A DNA stretch of 64,000 nucleotides from Herbaspirillum autotrophicum (GTDB lineage Bacteria; Pseudomonadota; Gammaproteobacteria; Burkholderiales; Burkholderiaceae_D). Within the stretch, counting starts at the first letter, position 1, and every line of letters begins with the position of its first letter. Positions 61,585-64,000 of the stretch are shown piece after piece. A model generated the notes under the pieces. It was not told the DNA's origin. It did not search any database and saw nothing but the letters and a program-made list of their open reading frames with translations. The position numbers were made by a program, and so were the translations under genes. Location: NCBI RefSeq assembly GCF_001189915.1, contig NZ_LFLS01000019.1:51151-115150 (forward strand). The letters run 5' to 3'.

Positions 61585-62420
61585 TGACTACGCTTGATTT
61601 GCAACGTGACCTGCTGGTCACCGAACCGGATGTGGAGGCCGATACTTATCTGCGCGAGCGGCGTCAGCGTCTGCGCCGGCGACGGCTGTTGCCGCTGGCC
61701 GGCATGCTGGGATTGCTGGTGTTGTGGTGGGCGGTAGTTGCCGGTTTCGACATCAAGCCGTTCATTGCACCGTCACCGTGGCTGGTGGCGCAAACCTTGT
61801 ACAGCAAGTCTTCGGTACTGCTGCAAAACGTGCAGTTGACGGCGCTCGAAGCATTGGGCGGATTCTTGCTGGGCAATATCGTGGCGATCTTGCTGGCCAC
61901 GGTCTTCATTCACAACAAGACGCTCAACGATACCTTGTTCCCGGTGTTCGTCGCGATCAATTCCATTCCGATTGTCGCCAAGGCGCCGATTCTGGTGCTC
62001 ATCATGGGGAACGGCATCGAACCGAAAATCACCATTGCCGCGTTGGTGTGCTTCTTTCCGACGCTGATCAATATGGTCAAAGGCCTGGATTCGGTCAACC
62101 CGCAGACGCTGGAGTTGATGCGCGTGCTGTCGGCCAGCAAGACCGAAGTATTTTTCAAACTGCGGGCTTACCACTCGCTGCCATTCCTGTTTTCTTCATT
62201 GCGTATTGCCGCCTCGATGTCGGTGATCGGCGCCATTGTCGGGGAATGGATCGGTTCCACCGAAGGGATTGGCGCCTTGATCATCCAGGCCACCTTCAAC
62301 TTTGACTCCGCGCTGCTGTACTCCGCCATCGTCATGAGTGCGGCGTTGACGGGAGCCTTCTTTTTCATCGTCGCGCTGATCGAACGCTGGGTGATCAGGT
62401 GGCCGGCGGTGACGCATTAA
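61584..62420 (+). CDS. ABC transporter permease (SsuC/TauC type)
   Basis: 278 residues with five or six TM helices. The first is LAGMLGLLVLWWAVVAGF, and the EAA-like loop FVAINSIPIVAKAPILVLIM followed by LRAYHSLPFLFSSLRIAASM matches the BPD permeases of the sulfonate/nitrate class. ATG 61584 overlaps the ATPase gene stop by one base and has GGAGGCTT upstream. It closes the importer operon before the FAD oxidoreductase. Confidence 0.9.
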   Translation: MTTLDLQRDLLVTEPDVEADTYLRERRQRLRRRRLLPLAGMLGLLVLWWAVVAGFDIKPFIAPSPWLVAQTLYSKSSVLLQNVQLTALEALGGFLLGNIVAILLATVFIHNKTLNDTLFPVFVAINSIPIVAKAPILVLIMGNGIEPKITIAALVCFFPTLINMVKGLDSVNPQTLELMRVLSASKTEVFFKLRAYHSLPFLFSSLRIAASMSVIGAIVGEWIGSTEGIGALIIQATFNFDSALLYSAIVMSAALTGAFFFIVALIERWVIRWPAVTH

Positions 62421-62456
62421 GCAGCAGGTGTCTTATATTTTTCATGAAAGAGTTTT

Positions 62457-63845
62457 ATGCATACCAAAATAAATGACTGGATCCAGGAATCCGCGCACGA
62501 CGTACGCATCGCGGCAACGGCGCAGGTAGTGGTGGTCGGCGGCGGACCGGCGGGATTGTCGGCGGCGGTTGCTGCTGCCCGCAATGGCGCTGAAGTGATT
62601 TTGCTGGAACGCTATAACCATCTGGGCGGACTTGCCGCCGGCGGTATGGTGCTGGTGCTGGACGATATGTGGGACAGTCACCGTCAGGAAATTTCGGTGC
62701 GCGGCAATTGCATGACCATGATCGAACGCATGGCAGCGCTGGGACTGGCCATGTTTCCCAAGGATCATGAATGGGGCGGGGATCCGGAGATGTACAAGCG
62801 CTGGGCGCGCTGGGGCACGTTTGATTTCCATAGCAAGACCACGCCGCATCCGATCTGCTTTGCGGCCGCCTTCGATCCCGACGGCTGGAAACGGGTGGCG
62901 CTGGAGATGGTGGCCGAACTGGGCATCAAACTGCGCTTGCATTCCTGGTTCTCGCGCACGCTGGTCGAAGATGGCAAGGTAAAGGGCGTCATCTGCGATA
63001 CCAAGAATGGCCGCGAAGCCATTCTGGCCGACGTCGTGATCGACACTACCGGCGATCTTGACGTGGCGGCATCTGCCGGTGCGCCGCATACCGGCGGCAA
63101 TTATATTGTCACCACCGTATTCCGTCTGGGCGGTGTCGATACCGAAACGGCAGAACGCTTCGAACAGGAAGAACCGGAAAAATTCGCAGAAATCGATCGC
63201 CAGGCAAAACGGGTGCTTGGCGGCTCGTGGGCTTACTGGTGGCTGAAGACGCCGTTGCCGGGCATCGTCTGGTGCAACTGTCCGCATATTCCGGGCCTGG
63301 ATGGCACCAAGGTCGAAGACCTGACCCTGGCGGAAGTGAAAGGTCGCACGCATATTCACGCGCTGGTCGATTATGTGCGTCAGAACATGCCTGGTTTCGA
63401 GAACTGTCATGTGATTGATGTCGCGCCGCAAACTGGTGTGCGGCAGACGCGTCTGCTGGAGGGCGAATATGTCATGACCAAGGAAGACCTGGCACAGCGT
63501 ACCCGTTTCGATGACAGCATTGCCCGTGGCCGCGATTACTACATGCCGTATGGCGTGCTGTTGCCGAAGGTCATCGACAATTTGCTGGTCGCGGGACGTC
63601 ATTACTCGGCGACGTCGCAGGCGCAGAAAATGTCACGTGAAATTCCACCGTGCATGGCGATGGGCGAGGCGGCCGGTGTCGCGGCAGCGGTGGCATTGAG
63701 CAGCGGCGTCACGGTACGCAATGTCGATGTTGCTACGGTGCAGCGGCTATTGCTGGCGCAAGGTGCCGATCCCGGTCACGACGGCAGCGCCAGGCTGGCC
63801 GTGCCGCCGTTTATCCGCAATACGGCCGCGCAGGAGGCTGCATGA
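62457..63845 (+). CDS. FAD-dependent oxidoreductase (FAD_oxidored family)
   Basis: 462 residues. [20 protein letters not shown] (about 23-42) is a GxGxxG FAD site, followed by [20 protein letters not shown] and, later, [19 protein letters not shown] and a C-terminal [17 protein letters not shown]. Resemblance is to the FAD_oxidored (PF12831) group of dehydrogenases and hydroxylases. It starts 36 bp after the permease and its last bases overlap the CoA-transferase start (ATGA), so all these genes probably act on one imported compound. Substrate unknown. Confidence 0.82.
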   Translation: MHTKINDWIQESAHDVRIAATAQVVVVGGGPAGLSAAVAAARNGAEVILLERYNHLGGLAAGGMVLVLDDMWDSHRQEISVRGNCMTMIERMAALGLAMFPKDHEWGGDPEMYKRWARWGTFDFHSKTTPHPICFAAAFDPDGWKRVALEMVAELGIKLRLHSWFSRTLVEDGKVKGVICDTKNGREAILADVVIDTTGDLDVAASAGAPHTGGNYIVTTVFRLGGVDTETAERFEQEEPEKFAEIDRQAKRVLGGSWAYWWLKTPLPGIVWCNCPHIPGLDGTKVEDLTLAEVKGRTHIHALVDYVRQNMPGFENCHVIDVAPQTGVRQTRLLEGEYVMTKEDLAQRTRFDDSIARGRDYYMPYGVLLPKVIDNLLVAGRHYSATSQAQKMSREIPPCMAMGEAAGVAAAVALSSGVTVRNVDVATVQRLLLAQGADPGHDGSARLAVPPFIRNTAAQEAA

Positions 63846-64000
63846 GCACCGATATCGGCGGCAGCGGCGATCAGAATCTGCCGCTCAGCGGTGTTCGCAT
63901 CGTCGACTTTTCGCAAGTGATGATGGGCCCGGTCTGCACCCAGATGCTGGGCGATTACGGCGCCGATGTCATCAAGATCGAACGTATCGGCGCCGGCGAT
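63842..64000 (+). CDS. class III (CaiB/BaiF) CoA-transferase, N-terminal part only
   Basis: The first 53 codons only; the gene runs off the right edge. It starts [20 protein letters not shown], then [33 protein letters not shown], a clear CaiB/BaiF N-terminal domain. The ATG overlaps the stop of the FAD oxidoreductase (ATGA). Activation of an organic acid by CoA transfer would follow uptake and oxidation by the upstream genes. The active-site Asp is outside the window. Confidence 0.85.
   Translation, partial: MSTDIGGSGDQNLPLSGVRIVDFSQVMMGPVCTQMLGDYGADVIKIERIGAGD

Noticed and set aside
1..64000. Mobile elements, CRISPR arrays, tRNA or rRNA genes
   Set aside because: No transposase, integrase, regular repeat-spacer pattern or recognisable RNA gene was seen on reading both strands; short structured RNAs cannot be excluded without a covariance-model search.

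Overview
The window reads like a chromosomal segment of a moderately GC-rich betaproteobacterium. Gene content and protein style (a MocR/omega-aminotransferase pair, a BigR sulfide operon, many LysR/MFS and EamA pairs, paired Tsr-type chemoreceptors, no phage or IS genes) point to Burkholderiales, probably Oxalobacteraceae. This placement is an inference; no rRNA or marker gene is present. Coding is dense, with mostly short intergenic gaps. I saw no tRNA, rRNA, CRISPR array, insertion sequence or att site.

Layout. 1-3.0 kb: a beta-alanine/valine-type catabolic pair (5' end of mmsA and an omega-amino acid aminotransferase) divergent from a MocR regulator. 3.0-8.4 kb: a DsbA-like oxidoreductase, then two paralogous LysR genes that share a duplicated promoter element. 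One faces an exported metallo-beta-lactamase-fold protein plus an NAD(P)-binding protein; the other faces a lone DIT1/PvcA-family isocyanide synthase. 8.4-10.5 kb: a PAS-LuxR regulator divergent from 3-oxoacid CoA-transferase scoAB, closed by a perfect terminator. 11.3-15.1 kb: a sulfide/persulfide detoxification locus (Blh hydrolase, BigR-type thiol sensor, DUF442-SQR fusion, TauE/SafE exporter) around a striking palindromic operator. 15.1-24.0 kb: DinB, RBBP9-like and MpaB-like singles, an RND efflux operon, and a Sel1 protein. 24.3-26.6 kb: a Fiu-type TonB-dependent siderophore receptor. 26.7-31.7 kb: an OMF-EmrA-EmrB efflux operon divergent from its TetR regulator, with a clear promoter and palindrome.

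32-40.5 kb holds signalling genes (two chemoreceptors and a PAS/degenerate-GGDEF/EAL protein) with a 2-keto-3-deoxy-sugar-acid dehydratase-like gene behind a FadR-type GntR site and a variant patatin. 40.5-46.6 kb: a flavin reductase, a small exported Pro/Tyr-rich protein, an EamA transporter, a possible GIY-YIG-like small protein, a double PPC/DUF296 protein, and a Fur-controlled DUF3649-PepSY-DUF3325 operon with a terminator inside its leader. 46.7-52.6 kb: an Lrp/EamA pair, then LysR-MFS-M81 peptidase, followed by two overlapping micro-ORFs. 52.6-57.3 kb (minus strand): an unusual TonB receptor, periplasmic binding protein and di-heme oxidoreductase operon. 57.5-64 kb: a GlxA-type regulator, an M24 peptidase-like enzyme, and an ABC importer leading into a FAD oxidoreductase and a class III CoA-transferase cut by the window end.

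Most promising for something new: the orphan isocyanide synthase between duplicated LysR modules (about 5.3-8.4 kb), and the TonB receptor/SBP/di-heme oxidoreductase operon with its large inverted-repeat operator (52.6-57.5 kb).
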